In this document: one piece after another, positions 49,464 through 62,144 of the stretch
Position numbering within the stretch: the stretch's first letter is position 1
How the letters are laid out: every line of letters starts with the position of its first letter
Assembly (NCBI RefSeq): GCF_011634835.1
Contig: NZ_SIRP01000001.1
Coordinates: forward strand, 2,934,289-2,998,288
Reading direction: 5' to 3'
Source of the DNA: Isoptericola sp. BMS4
GTDB lineage: Bacteria; Actinomycetota; Actinomycetes; Actinomycetales; Cellulomonadaceae
Length of the DNA stretch: 64,000 bases
Program-made: the position numbers and the translations under genes
The notes under the pieces: model-generated
What the model was told of the DNA's origin: nothing
Seen by the model: the letters and a program-made list of their open reading frames with translations, nothing else
The model's database searches: none

Positions 49464-50292
49464 GTCCGCCACCGGACGTCCGGCCGCGGCGGACGTGACC
49501 CTGCGCGCCCACGGCGTGAGCCTCGGATACGAGGGGCTGCGCGTCATCACCGACCTCGACCTCGCCCTGCCCGCGGGCCGGGTCACCGCGATCGTGGGCC
49601 CGAACGCCTGCGGCAAGTCGACGCTGCTGCGGGGCCTGGCGCGCCTGCACCCCCTGGACGGCGGGCACGTCACGCTCGGTGGCCGGGACGTCGCGTCCCT
49701 GTCGCGGCGGGAGCTGGCCCGGTCCGTCGGCGTGCTGCCGCAGTCGTCCCTCGCCCCGGAGGGCGTGCGGGTCGCGGAGCTCGTGGCCCGCGGCCGCTAC
49801 CCGCACCAGGGCTGGTTCGCCCGGCACACCACCGACGACGACGCCGTCGTGGCCCGCGCGCTGGAGTCCACGGGCATCGCCGACCTGGCCGACCGGCCCG
49901 TCGCGGAGCTGTCCGGCGGCCAGCGCCAGCGCGTGTGGATCGCGATGGTGCTCGCGCAGGAGACCGACGTCGTGCTCCTCGACGAGCCGACCACGTTCCT
50001 CGACGTCGCCCACCAGGTCGAGCTGCTGGACCTGCTGGCCGACCTCAACCGCGAGCGCGGCACGACCGTGGTCATGGTGCTGCACGAGCTGAACCTGGCC
50101 GCCCGGTACGCCGACCACCTGGTGGTGATGAGCGCCGGGCGGATCGTCGCCGAGGGCGCCCCCGGCGACGTGCTCACCGAGGACGCGGTGCGCGACGCCT
50201 TCGGCCTCACGGCCCGCGTGGTGCCCGACCCGGTGTCCGGCACGCCGCTGGTGGTGCCGGTCGGGCGGCACCGGGCCGACGGCGCCGCCTGA
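49456..50292 (+). CDS. Iron-siderophore ABC transporter ATP-binding protein (FepC-like)
   Basis: A 278-residue ATPase of the FecE/FepC family. Walker A is IVGPNACGKSTLL (the NACGKST form is typical of siderophore importers). LPQSSLAPEGVRVAELVARGRYPHQGWF is the family-specific Q-loop region. The signature is LSGGQRQRVWIAMVLAQ, Walker B is VVLLDEPTTFLD, and the switch is MVLHELN. No cognate permease or binding protein is adjacent, so it must serve components encoded elsewhere. It overlaps the DedA-like gene and shares its putative iron-regulated promoter. Confidence 0.9.
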   Translation: MPESATGRPAAADVTLRAHGVSLGYEGLRVITDLDLALPAGRVTAIVGPNACGKSTLLRGLARLHPLDGGHVTLGGRDVASLSRRELARSVGVLPQSSLAPEGVRVAELVARGRYPHQGWFARHTTDDDAVVARALESTGIADLADRPVAELSGGQRQRVWIAMVLAQETDVVLLDEPTTFLDVAHQVELLDLLADLNRERGTTVVMVLHELNLAARYADHLVVMSAGRIVAEGAPGDVLTEDAVRDAFGLTARVVPDPVSGTPLVVPVGRHRADGAA

Positions 50293-50311
50293 CCGGGACC
50301 CCGTGTCCCGG
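50293..50311 (+). terminator. Short hairpin after the FepC-like gene
   Basis: CCGGGAC/GTCCCGG (50293-50299 with 50305-50311) begins immediately after the stop codon. It is followed by further GC-rich pairing sequence and may serve as the end of both convergent genes. Confidence 0.45.
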
Positions 50312-50343
50312 GCCGGGCGTGCCGGGCCCGCCGTCGGGGGCGG

Positions 50344-50988
50344 TCAGCCGCCCTGGCCGACGCCGCGGTCGGGCGCGCTCATGTCGCCCGTCGCCGGGAC
50401 GCCGTCGGCGAGCCCGTAGCGCAGCAGCACCGCGCCCTTGGGCCCGGCGGCCGGAGGTTCGAGGAGGGTGAGGTTGGTGGGCACCTCGCCCCCGTCGAAC
50501 ACCTTCTTGCCGGCGCCGAGGACGATCGGGTGCACCCACAGGTCGAGGCGGTCGAAGAGCTTCTCGTGCAGCAGGGTCTGCACGAGGTCCAGGCTCCCGA
50601 CGACCTTGACCCGCTCGTGCCGGTCGCGGACCTCGCGCACCGCCGCGGGCAGGTCGGGCCCGAGATGCGCGGAGCCGGCCCACGGCAGGTCGGGCCGCCC
50701 GCGGGAGGCCACGTACTTCGGCACCCGGTTGAACAGCGTGGCGATGTCGTCGTCCGCGCCGCCCTCCTGGTGGGGCCAGTAGGACGCGAAGATGTCGTAC
50801 GTCCGCCGGCCGAGCAGCAGGGCGTCCGTGCCCTCGTACGCGGCCGCGATCTGCGCCCCGGCGACCTCGTCGATCAGGGGCGCCTGCCACCCGCCGAAGG
50901 CGAACCCGGCGGGGTCCTCCTCGGGGCCGCCGGGCGCCTGCCCGACGAGGTCGAGCGTGGCGAACAGCTCGATGTCGATGACTCCCAT
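50344..50988 (-). CDS. Dihydrofolate reductase family protein (RibD C-terminal-like)
   Basis: A 214-residue NADPH-binding reductase-like protein. Visible family segments are IELFATLDLVGQAPGGPEED at the N-terminus, DALLLGRRTYDIFASYWP, VKVVGSLDLVQTLLHEKLFDRLDLWVHPIVLGAGKKVFDGG and LRYGLA near the end. These are stand-alone relatives of RibD-C/DHFR (YyaP type) with no defined substrate in most bacteria. True folate reductase activity is unlikely because the DHFR substrate motifs are missing. A GGGGAGCGG ribosome-site-like sequence precedes the ATG; it is also one arm of a nested hairpin. Confidence 0.85.
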   Translation of the reverse strand: MGVIDIELFATLDLVGQAPGGPEEDPAGFAFGGWQAPLIDEVAGAQIAAAYEGTDALLLGRRTYDIFASYWPHQEGGADDDIATLFNRVPKYVASRGRPDLPWAGSAHLGPDLPAAVREVRDRHERVKVVGSLDLVQTLLHEKLFDRLDLWVHPIVLGAGKKVFDGGEVPTNLTLLEPPAAGPKGAVLLRYGLADGVPATGDMSAPDRGVGQGG

Positions 50989-50991
50989 GGT

Positions 50992-51052
50992 CCGCTCCCC
51001 TGTCCTGGCGCCCGCGGTCGGGCGCCGGTCAGGAGCAAGGACCGGGGAGCGG
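50992..51052 (-). repeat. Nested hairpin between uppS and the DHFR-like gene
   Basis: Three coaxial stems can form: CCGCTCCCC with GGGGAGCGG (50992-51000/51044-51052), TCCTG with CAGGA (51003-51007/51030-51034), and GCGCCCG with CGGGCGC (51008-51014/51019-51025). On the minus strand the outer stem contains the ribosome-site-like GGGGAGCGG of the DHFR-like gene. The structure could terminate uppS or hide that ribosome site. Confidence 0.55.
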
Positions 51053-51093
51053 CTCCGGACTCATCGCCGCGCTGGGGTGACGACGCGCGGGGG

Positions 51094-51903
51094 TCACCGG
51101 GCGGCGGCGTCCGCGGGGTCGTCGCCGACGGCGTCCACGGCTCCCCCGTACCGGCGGTCGCGGCGCGCGAACTCCTCGCACGCGCGCCACAGGTGGCGCC
51201 GGTCGACGTCGGGCCACGGCTCGGGCAGGAAGACCATCTCCGCGTAGGCGGCCTGCCAGATCATGAAGTTGCTGGTGCGCTGCTCGCCCGAGGAGCGCAG
51301 GAACAGGTCGACGTCGGGCAGGTCCGGCTCGTCGAGGTACCTCTGCACCGTCTTCTCCGTGACGCGGGCCGGGTTGATCCGCCCCGCCGCGGCCTCGCGG
51401 GCGATCGCCGCGGCGGCGTCCGCGATCTCGGCCCGCCCGCCGTAGTTGACGCACATCGTCAGCGTGCAGGCGTCGTTGTCCTTGGTCATCTCCTCGGCGA
51501 CCTGCAGCTCCTTGATCACCGAGCCCCACAGCCTCGGCCGGCGCCCGGCCCACCGGATGCGCACGCCCCAGGAGGACATCTCGTCCCGCCGCCGGCGGAT
51601 GACGTCCCGGTTGAAGTTCATGAGGAAGCGCACCTCGTCGGGCGACCGTTTCCAGTTCTCCGTGCTGAACGCGTACGCCGAGACGTGCTTGACGCCGATC
51701 TGCACGGCCCCGGCCACGACGTCCAGCAGCGACTTCTCCCCCTGCTTGTGCCCCTCGATCCGCGGCAGGCCGCGCGCGTTGGCCCAGCGGCCGTTGCCGT
51801 CCATGACGATCGCCACGTGGTTCGGCACGAACTGCGCGGGGATGCGCGGCGGCGTCGCACCCGAGGGGTGCGGGTAGGGCTCGGCGTACTGTCGCGCGGG
51901 CAT
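51094..51903 (-). CDS. uppS: Isoprenyl diphosphate synthase (undecaprenyl type)
   Basis: A 269-residue cis-prenyltransferase making the long-chain polyprenyl diphosphate carrier for cell-wall synthesis. The catalytic Asp is in [20 protein letters not shown]. Later motifs are [29 protein letters not shown] and the IPP site [24 protein letters not shown]. The stop of recO overlaps the start codon (TGATG), so the two are coupled. The recO-uppS order is usual in actinobacteria. Product chain length (decaprenyl or undecaprenyl) cannot be read from the sequence. Confidence 0.95.
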   Translation of the reverse strand: MPARQYAEPYPHPSGATPPRIPAQFVPNHVAIVMDGNGRWANARGLPRIEGHKQGEKSLLDVVAGAVQIGVKHVSAYAFSTENWKRSPDEVRFLMNFNRDVIRRRRDEMSSWGVRIRWAGRRPRLWGSVIKELQVAEEMTKDNDACTLTMCVNYGGRAEIADAAAAIAREAAAGRINPARVTEKTVQRYLDEPDLPDVDLFLRSSGEQRTSNFMIWQAAYAEMVFLPEPWPDVDRRHLWRACEEFARRDRRYGGAVDAVGDDPADAAAR

Positions 51904-52637
51904 CAGGCCTCTCTCTCGATCATGCGCAGGGAACGCAGGGTGCGCTCCAGGTAGTACTGGGAGTACGCGGCCACCAGCCCGGACGCCTCGGTGCGGTGGC
52001 GCGGCTCGGCGGCCTCGGCGACGTCCCAGTCGCCGCCGAGCAGGGCGCCCAGCAGCGTGAACGTCTCGGGGGCGGGTGCGGCCGACCCCGGCGGCCGGCA
52101 CCGGGAGCACACGGCCCCGCCGGACCCGACGGAGAACGCGTGGTGCGGGCCGGGCTCGCCGCAGCGGGCGCACTCGGCGAACGACGGCGCCCACCCGGCC
52201 ACCGCCAGGGCCCGCAGCAGGTAGGAGTCCATCACCAGGCCCGGCGGGTGGGTGCGCTCGGCCAGGGCCCGCAGCCCGCCGGCGAGCAGCCAGTACTGCT
52301 GCACCGCCGGCTCGTGCTCTGCGGCGACGAGCCGGTCGGCGGTCTCCAGCATCGCGGCGCCCGCCGTGTACAGGGCGTAGTCGGCGCAGATCTGCCGGGC
52401 GTACGGCCCGATCGTCTCCACCTGGGTCACCGTGTCCAGGGACCGGCCGGTGTGCAGCTGCACGTCGACCATCATGAACGGCTCCAGGCGTGCCCCGAAC
52501 CGCGAGGACGTGCGCCGCACGCCCCGCCCCACGCCGCGGATCTTGCCGTGCTCGCGGCTCAGGAACGTGACGATGCGGTCCGCCTCGCCCAGCTTGTGGG
52601 TGCGCAGCACGATCGCGTCGTCTCGGTACAGGGGCAC
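51903..52637 (-). CDS. recO: DNA repair protein RecO
   Basis: A 244-residue recombination mediator that works with RecF/RecR to load RecA on SSB-coated DNA. The N-terminal OB-fold begins [41 protein letters not shown] (in pieces) and is followed by the helical domain. A zinc-type site has [25 protein letters not shown]. The GTG start lies 6 nt after GACAAT, suggesting leaderless transcription of recO-uppS. Confidence 0.94.
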   Translation of the reverse strand: MPLYRDDAIVLRTHKLGEADRIVTFLSREHGKIRGVGRGVRRTSSRFGARLEPFMMVDVQLHTGRSLDTVTQVETIGPYARQICADYALYTAGAAMLETADRLVAAEHEPAVQQYWLLAGGLRALAERTHPPGLVMDSYLLRALAVAGWAPSFAECARCGEPGPHHAFSVGSGGAVCSRCRPPGSAAPAPETFTLLGALLGGDWDVAEAAEPRHRTEASGLVAAYSQYYLERTLRSLRMIEREA

Positions 52638-52754
52638 GTCGTCATTGTCCCAGGTACCGCCGACAGGTCAGCCCCCTCCCGACCCCACACGACCTGGCGG
52701 GTGAACCCTGTGGACGGAACCACGACCTCGCCCCCGGCGCCGTAGCATCCGAGC

Positions 52755-53360
52755 ATGGCCACCGACCAGCCGGCGACCCCGGCGCGTCCGCCGCTGCTCG
52801 ACCGGGCCCGCGGCGAGATCGCGCCGCACCGCCGTGCCGTCGCGTGGACGGCGGCCGCCGCCGTGGCCTGGGCGATCTGGGCGAGCGGCCCGGGCTGGTC
52901 CACGCCCGCCCTCGTCGTCGCCGCGGCGGCGGGCGCCGCCCTCGGGGTCGTCGACGCGCGCACCCACCGGCTGCCGAACGCCCTCACCTACCCGGCGACG
53001 GGCGCCGTCGCCGCCCTGCTGCTCCTGGCGGCGCTCGCCGACGGGACGTGGGTCGCCGCCGGGCGCGCCCTGGCCGGCGGGCTGGCACTGGGTGGGCTCT
53101 ACCTGCTGCTGCACCTCGTCAGCCCCTCAGGACTCGGGCGCGGGGACGTCAAGCTCGCCGTCATGCTCGGGACGGTCACCGCCTGGTCCGGGTGGTCGGC
53201 ACTCTGGGCCGCCGCGCTGCTCCCGTTCGTCCTCGGCGGGCTCGTCGCCGTCGCCCTGCTCGTCACCCGCCGCGCCTCGCGGACAACGGCGATCCCCTTC
53301 GGCCCGTTCATGCTCCTCGGGGCCGCCGTGGCGATCACCGGGGTTCGGCTCGCGGCGTGA
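52755..53360 (+). CDS. Prepilin peptidase (A24 family)
   Basis: A 201-residue membrane aspartic protease of the short CpaA/TadV-like form, which processes type IV or Tad pilin precursors. The two catalytic Asp sites are visible: ALGVVDARTHRLPNALTYP (first Asp) and SGLGRGDVKLAVMLGTV (GxGDxK motif, second Asp). It has about six helices and lacks the N-terminal methylase domain. No pilin or Tad genes are near, so its substrates lie elsewhere. The ATG lies 6 nt after TAGCAT, suggesting a leaderless message. Confidence 0.9.
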   Translation: MATDQPATPARPPLLDRARGEIAPHRRAVAWTAAAAVAWAIWASGPGWSTPALVVAAAAGAALGVVDARTHRLPNALTYPATGAVAALLLLAALADGTWVAAGRALAGGLALGGLYLLLHLVSPSGLGRGDVKLAVMLGTVTAWSGWSALWAAALLPFVLGGLVAVALLVTRRASRTTAIPFGPFMLLGAAVAITGVRLAA

Positions 53361-53378
53361 CCGCACGGGCTGCCGCAC

Positions 53379-53624
53379 TCATGGTGCCGGGCGGATCGTG
53401 CGCAGCACCTCGTACTGCCACGAGTCCTCCAGCGTCCCCGCGGGGACCCGGAAGATGACGCTCACGAGGTGGGTGGCGTCAGGGTTCATCACAGCAACGA
53501 CACCGCCCTCCAAGAGAGCACCGTCCACCGCGACGTACCCCAGCGCCGCCGAAGCGTAGGGCCACGCCGACCACTCGGTCTCCGTCTGAACCAGGTCGAC
53601 GCCCCCGCGTGGCGCCCGCGTCAC
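53379..53624 (-). CDS. Small unrecognised protein, possibly a remnant
   Basis: The minus-strand frame ends with a protein-like sequence of about 80 residues (LVQTETEWSAWPYASAALGY, then VMNPDATHLVSVIFRVPAGT and ending SWQYEVLRTIRPAP). It has no known family. The third codon positions hold more A/T than in the flanking genes, and no gene lies on the other strand. The only upstream start in frame is a GTG at 53624 inside the leuA terminator, with no ribosome site; an ATG at 53489 would give 37 residues. It may be the 3' remnant of a transferred gene. Confidence 0.35.
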   Translation of the reverse strand: MTRAPRGGVDLVQTETEWSAWPYASAALGYVAVDGALLEGGVVAVMNPDATHLVSVIFRVPAGTLEDSWQYEVLRTIRPAP

Positions 53625-53637
53625 GGCGGGCGCCACG
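53608..53637 (-). terminator. leuA terminator
   Basis: A perfect 12-bp stem (53608-53619 with 53626-53637, 6-nt loop) lies 13 nt after the leuA stop codon. Confidence 0.7.
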
Positions 53638-53650
53638 TGGCCGGTACCGG

Positions 53651-57547
<3,897 letters not shown>

Positions 57548-57630
57548 CTACCCGAGACCCGGCCCGTACGACACACGAGGCGCACCCGTCTTCATCACAC
57601 CGCCACATCATCGGGCCACGACCCGCACCG

Positions 57631-59286
57631 TCACGGGTTCGGGTCGGGACCTGCCGCGGGACTCGGGTCGGGGATCTCGTCGGGACGGTACCGGGGAAGC
57701 CGGCTCGCGGGCAGGACGGCGGTCGCGCTGACGCCGGCGAGGATCAGCAGCCCGAGCCGCAGCGTGCCGAGGCGCGACTCCTCGTTGACCTCGACGGCGG
57801 CGTCGACCTGCGCGTCGCTCGCGTCCGTCGCCTCGAGCACGTCGCGCAGGTCGTCGTTGCTGACGAAGTTCACGTTGTCGAGGTCGACCTGGGCCACCAG
57901 CGACGGCGGCAGCTCGGGATGCTCGGTGACGGCCCTGCCGACGCTCACGCCGAGGATCGTGACGAGCAGGGCTCCGGCGACGGCGGTGCCGACCGCCGAG
58001 GCGAGGTTCTGCGTCGTCCCGCGGATCGATCCGACGTCCCCGGCGAGCCGCGTGGGGGCGGCCGTGACGAGGACGTTGAACACCAGGGTGACGAGCGCGC
58101 CCTGCCCGACGCCGAAGACGAAGAGGCCGAGGATCGTCGGGAGCGTCTCCCAGTTGTTCGTCACGACGAACGCGAGCCAGACGAGGGCGACGGTCGTGAG
58201 GACGAACCCGAACACCCCGATGGTGCGGGGCGGGTAGCGCTTGTAGAAGCGCACGATCAGCGTGGCCGTGACGAACACGGTCAGGTTGAACGGCATCATC
58301 GCCAGCGACGTGTCGAACGGCGTGCGGCCCTGCACGATCTGGATGTACAGCGGCACCGTGAAGTTCAGCGCCGCCTCCAGCGCCACGACGACGAACATCG
58401 CGTACACGGCGGCCCGCTCGCTGGACCGCCCCAGCACGCTCAGGTCGACCAGCGGCACCTTCCCCGCCGCGATGCGGCGCCGGGTCCAGGCGAAGAACAC
58501 CTGCCCGAGGACGATCCCGACCACGACGAGCACCGGGGCCGGCGACATCCCGAGGACGTCGAACGGCGCGTCCGGGCTCGCGTAGAACAGCCCCCAGGCG
58601 TTGAGGTTGTTGAAGCCCAGGGTGAGCGTCACGATCGCCGCGCCGATGAGCACCGCGGCGACCAGGTCGATCCGGATCCCCGGGTCGCCGCCGTCGGAGC
58701 GCAGGCGGAAGCTGAGCACGAAGACGGCGACGGCGAGCGCCAGGACGATGCCGAACACGGGCCGCCACCCGACCAGGGTCCCCAGCGCGCCGCCGACGAA
58801 GAACGCGCTGACCCCGGAGATGGCGCGCGCGGAGCCCAGGGAGCCGATCGCCGTCGCCTGCTGCGCGCCCCGGTAGTTCTCGGCGATGAGCGCGACGAGC
58901 GCGGGCACGATGATCGCCGCGGACGCGCCCGCGAGGGCCTGCCCGGCGATCGCCCACCCGACGGTCGGCGAGAGGATCATCAGCAGTGCGGAGCAGGCGA
59001 AGACGACCACGACGGACCGGAAGACGACGACCCACCCGATCCGCTGCCCCAGCTTGGCGCCCGTCATCACCAGGGCCGCGACCGCGAGCCCGTACACGAC
59101 GATCGTCGAGCTCACGACCGTGGGCGGGACGCCGAAGTCGGCGACCATCCCCCCGATCGACACGGGCAGCGCCGCGACGTTGAACGACATGAGGACCTGC
59201 GCCAGGAACAGGCCCACCATCGGCACCCAGGACCGGCGCTCCTCGGCGCCGGCGGCCGTGCCCGGGTCTCGTGCGGTCGTCGTCAT
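57631..59286 (-). CDS. MFS transporter, 14-helix type
   Basis: A 551-residue major facilitator with about 14 helices. Visible features are FLAQVLMSFNVAALPVSIGG in helix 1, LVMTGAKLGQRIGWVVVFRS in the 2-3 loop, IAGQALAGASAAIIVPALVAL, and a large extracytoplasmic loop before the last helix (about residues 455-515, DLDNVNFVSNDDLRDVLEAT). The gene overlaps the glutaminase gene upstream by ATGA, so the two are coupled. Transport of glutamine/glutamate or an amine is suggested only by this coupling. The C-terminal tail is Pro/Asp-rich. Confidence 0.85.
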   Translation of the reverse strand: MTTTARDPGTAAGAEERRSWVPMVGLFLAQVLMSFNVAALPVSIGGMVADFGVPPTVVSSTIVVYGLAVAALVMTGAKLGQRIGWVVVFRSVVVVFACSALLMILSPTVGWAIAGQALAGASAAIIVPALVALIAENYRGAQQATAIGSLGSARAISGVSAFFVGGALGTLVGWRPVFGIVLALAVAVFVLSFRLRSDGGDPGIRIDLVAAVLIGAAIVTLTLGFNNLNAWGLFYASPDAPFDVLGMSPAPVLVVVGIVLGQVFFAWTRRRIAAGKVPLVDLSVLGRSSERAAVYAMFVVVALEAALNFTVPLYIQIVQGRTPFDTSLAMMPFNLTVFVTATLIVRFYKRYPPRTIGVFGFVLTTVALVWLAFVVTNNWETLPTILGLFVFGVGQGALVTLVFNVLVTAAPTRLAGDVGSIRGTTQNLASAVGTAVAGALLVTILGVSVGRAVTEHPELPPSLVAQVDLDNVNFVSNDDLRDVLEATDASDAQVDAAVEVNEESRLGTLRLGLLILAGVSATAVLPASRLPRYRPDEIPDPSPAAGPDPNP

Positions 59287-60326
59287 GCGGTCCCCGTCCC
59301 GTGCCGGCTCACCTGATGGTCCGCCCCACGTCGGGGGACGCGAGCGGCGGACGCGAAGACGTTGAGCCCGAGCGCGCGGGACAGGTACGCGGTCGCGCGC
59401 TGGCCGCGGACGCTGTTGCCGGCGTCGTCGAGCGGCGGCGAGAACGTCCCGATGGCGCCCTTGCCCGGCGCGACGGCGACGATGCCGCCCGAGACGCCCG
59501 ACTTGGCGGGCAGCCCGATCTCGAACAGCCACTCCCCGGAGCGCTCGTACATCCCGGTCGACGCGAGCACCGCGAGGGTGTCCCGGCAGACCTGCGCCGA
59601 GACGATGCACTCACCCGTGACCGGGTTGACGCCGCCGTCGGCCAGCGTGGCGCCCATGACGGCGAGGTCGCGGGCGTCCACCCGCAGCGCGCACTGGCGC
59701 GTGTAGACGTCGACGGCCTCGAGCGGGTCCACCGGGAGGCGCCCGTAGCTCTCCAGGAGCCGCGCGATCGCCTTGTTGCGCATGTTGGTCCCGGACTCGG
59801 ACCGGTAGACCGCCCGGTCGAGCTCGAGCGGCCGGCCCGCGAACGCCGACAGACCGCGCCGCACGTTCTCCCACTGCTCGGCCGAGGTCGAGCCGGGCAT
59901 CATCGCCGTCGTCGCGATCGCGCCCGCGTTGACCATCGGGTTCATCGGGTGCCCGCTGTTGAGCTCGACGGCCATCACCGAGCTGAACGGGAGCCCGGTG
60001 TTGTTGACGCCGATGCGCTCGAGCACGCCCTCGTGCCCGAAGGCCTGGCACACCAGGGCGTACACGAACGCCTTGGAGATCGACTGGACGGAGAACTCGA
60101 CGTCCGTGTCCCCGGCCACGTGCACGTCCCCGCCCGACTCCGCGACGCAGACGCCGAACCACCCCGGGTCGGCCTCGGCGAGCACCGGGATGTAGTCGGC
60201 GACCTCGCCGTCCGCGTCGTCGCGGAAACGGTCGTGCGCGTCGGTGACGAGGTGCTCCACCCGGTCCCATCCGGGCAACGTGCCCGTCGAGACCTCCTGC
60301 GCGACGTCGGTGCCCTCGACCTTCAC
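59283..60326 (-). CDS. glsA: Glutaminase
   Basis: Hydrolyses glutamine to glutamate and ammonia. A 347-residue glutaminase of the serine beta-lactamase-like family. The catalytic Ser-x-x-Lys is in DVEFSVQSISKAFVYAL, with GVNNTGLPFSSVMAVELN, MNPMVNAGAIATTAM, RSESGTNMRNKAIARLL, VYTRQCAL and the LPAKSGVSGGIVAVAPGKGAIGTFSPPLD closing region. It is about 30 residues longer than the minimal enzyme, mainly at the C-terminus. The GTG at 60326 follows GGGAGGCGG. Coupled to an MFS transporter gene. In some bacteria such enzymes aid acid resistance; here this is only a possibility. Confidence 0.93.
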   Translation of the reverse strand: MKVEGTDVAQEVSTGTLPGWDRVEHLVTDAHDRFRDDADGEVADYIPVLAEADPGWFGVCVAESGGDVHVAGDTDVEFSVQSISKAFVYALVCQAFGHEGVLERIGVNNTGLPFSSVMAVELNSGHPMNPMVNAGAIATTAMMPGSTSAEQWENVRRGLSAFAGRPLELDRAVYRSESGTNMRNKAIARLLESYGRLPVDPLEAVDVYTRQCALRVDARDLAVMGATLADGGVNPVTGECIVSAQVCRDTLAVLASTGMYERSGEWLFEIGLPAKSGVSGGIVAVAPGKGAIGTFSPPLDDAGNSVRGQRATAYLSRALGLNVFASAARVPRRGADHQVSRHGTGTA

Positions 60327-60433
60327 TCCGCCTCCCTCACGCCCGTCTGCGCCGAGGCTTTCACGAGCCTCCGCGGAGCGCATCCGGTGGGGTGGGCGCC
60401 CCGACCTGGGCAGGGACCGGTCCGGCCGCCGAC

Positions 60434-62065
60434 TCAGATGCCGAGCTGGTAGACGCCCCAGTACGCGAGCGTGAACAGCAGCGAGACGGACCCGGCCAGC
60501 ACGCTCCAGAGGGTCACGTGCGCGGGCCAGCCGCGCACGACGACGCCCGCCTCGGCGTCGATCCGCGTGCCGGCGGCGTCGGGAACGTCGTCCGGCTGCG
60601 CCTCGACGTCGGTCCGGCCCGCGGCGGCGGTCCGGCGTGCGGCGCGGGCGTCCGCGACCCGGCGCACCACGAGCGCCCCGGCCACGGCCGTCGCGACGCC
60701 GAGGAGGCGGACGCCGACCCAGCCGCCCTGCACCACGAGGTCGTCGCTCTGGTAGTCGAGGGCCAGCCGGGCCACGGCCAGGAGGTAGGCGACCAGGGCG
60801 ACCATGGTCGCCAGCGACCCGACGCCGAGCCCCGCGAGGGCCGGGCCGAGCCCCGCGGCGAGCCGCGGGGCGGGGGCGGGCGACCTCCGCCGGACGGTGC
60901 GCCGCACGCCGGTGTGCACCGCCCACACGAGCGGACCGAGGACGACGAGGCCGGCGCCGGCGACGACGCCGCCGAGCACGATGTCGCCGTTGCCCCACCA
61001 CTGCGGCTGCGGCACCGCGGAGGCGAGGTAGAGCTGGTTGGGCGTGTCCCCCGCGATGCGGGGCGACGCGTCCGCCGTGCCCGGCAGGCCCTGCACCCAG
61101 GTGGCCACGTCGCGCCCGAAGTCCTCGTGCAGGTGCAGGCCCCCGTCGCGCGGCACGTTGATGCCGTGGTTGGCCCCGGCGTAGTAGCGCACCGTCACGG
61201 GGGCGTCGGCACCGCTCACCGCCGTGTCGGCGATGACCTGCCGGGCGCCCTGCTCGATCGGCATCGACGGGTCCGCGGTGCCGTAGACCACGAGCACCGG
61301 CGCCGTCTGCCGTTCCAGCCAGGGCCGCACGTCGAAGTCCACGTACTCGAAGCCGCCGCCCGGCAGCTGCATCCCGACCGCACGCGGGATCGCCCGGAAC
61401 ACCTGGTCGGGCACCCCGGTGTTGCGCAGGTAGTTGTCGACCGCGAAGGCCGCCTGCTGCCGCGGCGGCACGACGGGCGCCGACACGAGGATCGTGAACG
61501 CGATCGCCGGGTCCTTCGCCTGCATGACCGGCACGATCCACGTGCCCTCGGACTCCCCGTAGACGCCGACCTGCTCCGCGTCGACGCCCGTGGTGCCGCG
61601 CAGGAAGTCGACCGAGTGCTCGTAGTCCGCGGCCATCGCGACGTAGTCGCGGTCCCGGGTGGTGTACGTGTCCAGGCGCTTGTCCGGCACCAGGGTGACC
61701 ACGCCCGCGCTCGCCAGCGCCGTGGCGGACTCGGTGAACGCCTCGCTCGACTTCCCCGTGCCCGCGCCGTGCACGTACACGACGCCGGGGCGGTCGGCGA
61801 GCACGCGTCCGTCGTCGCCGAGGGGCCGGCGCAGGAGACCGCCCACCTCGGTGCCGTCCAGCGGGATCGTCACCGGCGTCTCGCTGACCTCGAACGCCCC
61901 CACGGCGTCGACCTCGCCCGTCGCACCTCGGACCGCCGTGTCGGCACTGGCCGGGACCAGGTGGTCCGTCACGGGCACAGGGTCCCACTGGGGTCCCGCG
62001 ACGGCGCCCGTGAGCGCCAGGCCGACGAGGATCGCCGCGGTCGTCGCGATATTCCGGAACACCAC
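60434..62065 (-). CDS. Alpha/beta hydrolase with C-terminal membrane domain
   Basis: A 543-residue protein. One N-terminal helix (TAAILVGLALTGAVAG) anchors an extracytoplasmic alpha/beta hydrolase. The oxyanion region is GVVYVHGAGTGKSSEAF, the nucleophile elbow is VGVYGESEGTWIV, the acid lies near LVVYGTADPSMP and the His in RYYAGANHGINVP. After residue 350 come four membrane helices (LGGVVAGAGLVVLGPLVWAV, LATMVALVAYLLAVARLAL, LLGVATAVAGALVV, LWSVLAGSVSLLFTLAYWG). The hydrolase resembles dipeptidyl-peptidase/acyl-hydrolase types; the substrate is unknown. GTG start. Confidence 0.8.
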   Translation of the reverse strand: MVFRNIATTAAILVGLALTGAVAGPQWDPVPVTDHLVPASADTAVRGATGEVDAVGAFEVSETPVTIPLDGTEVGGLLRRPLGDDGRVLADRPGVVYVHGAGTGKSSEAFTESATALASAGVVTLVPDKRLDTYTTRDRDYVAMAADYEHSVDFLRGTTGVDAEQVGVYGESEGTWIVPVMQAKDPAIAFTILVSAPVVPPRQQAAFAVDNYLRNTGVPDQVFRAIPRAVGMQLPGGGFEYVDFDVRPWLERQTAPVLVVYGTADPSMPIEQGARQVIADTAVSGADAPVTVRYYAGANHGINVPRDGGLHLHEDFGRDVATWVQGLPGTADASPRIAGDTPNQLYLASAVPQPQWWGNGDIVLGGVVAGAGLVVLGPLVWAVHTGVRRTVRRRSPAPAPRLAAGLGPALAGLGVGSLATMVALVAYLLAVARLALDYQSDDLVVQGGWVGVRLLGVATAVAGALVVRRVADARAARRTAAAGRTDVEAQPDDVPDAAGTRIDAEAGVVVRGWPAHVTLWSVLAGSVSLLFTLAYWGVYQLGI

Positions 62066-62144
62066 GCAGCGATGCTACTCGGCGCCACCGCCACGGGACG
62101 CCCCCGTGCACCCCCCGCGGCCTCGGAGGACGTCCCCCCGGGAG

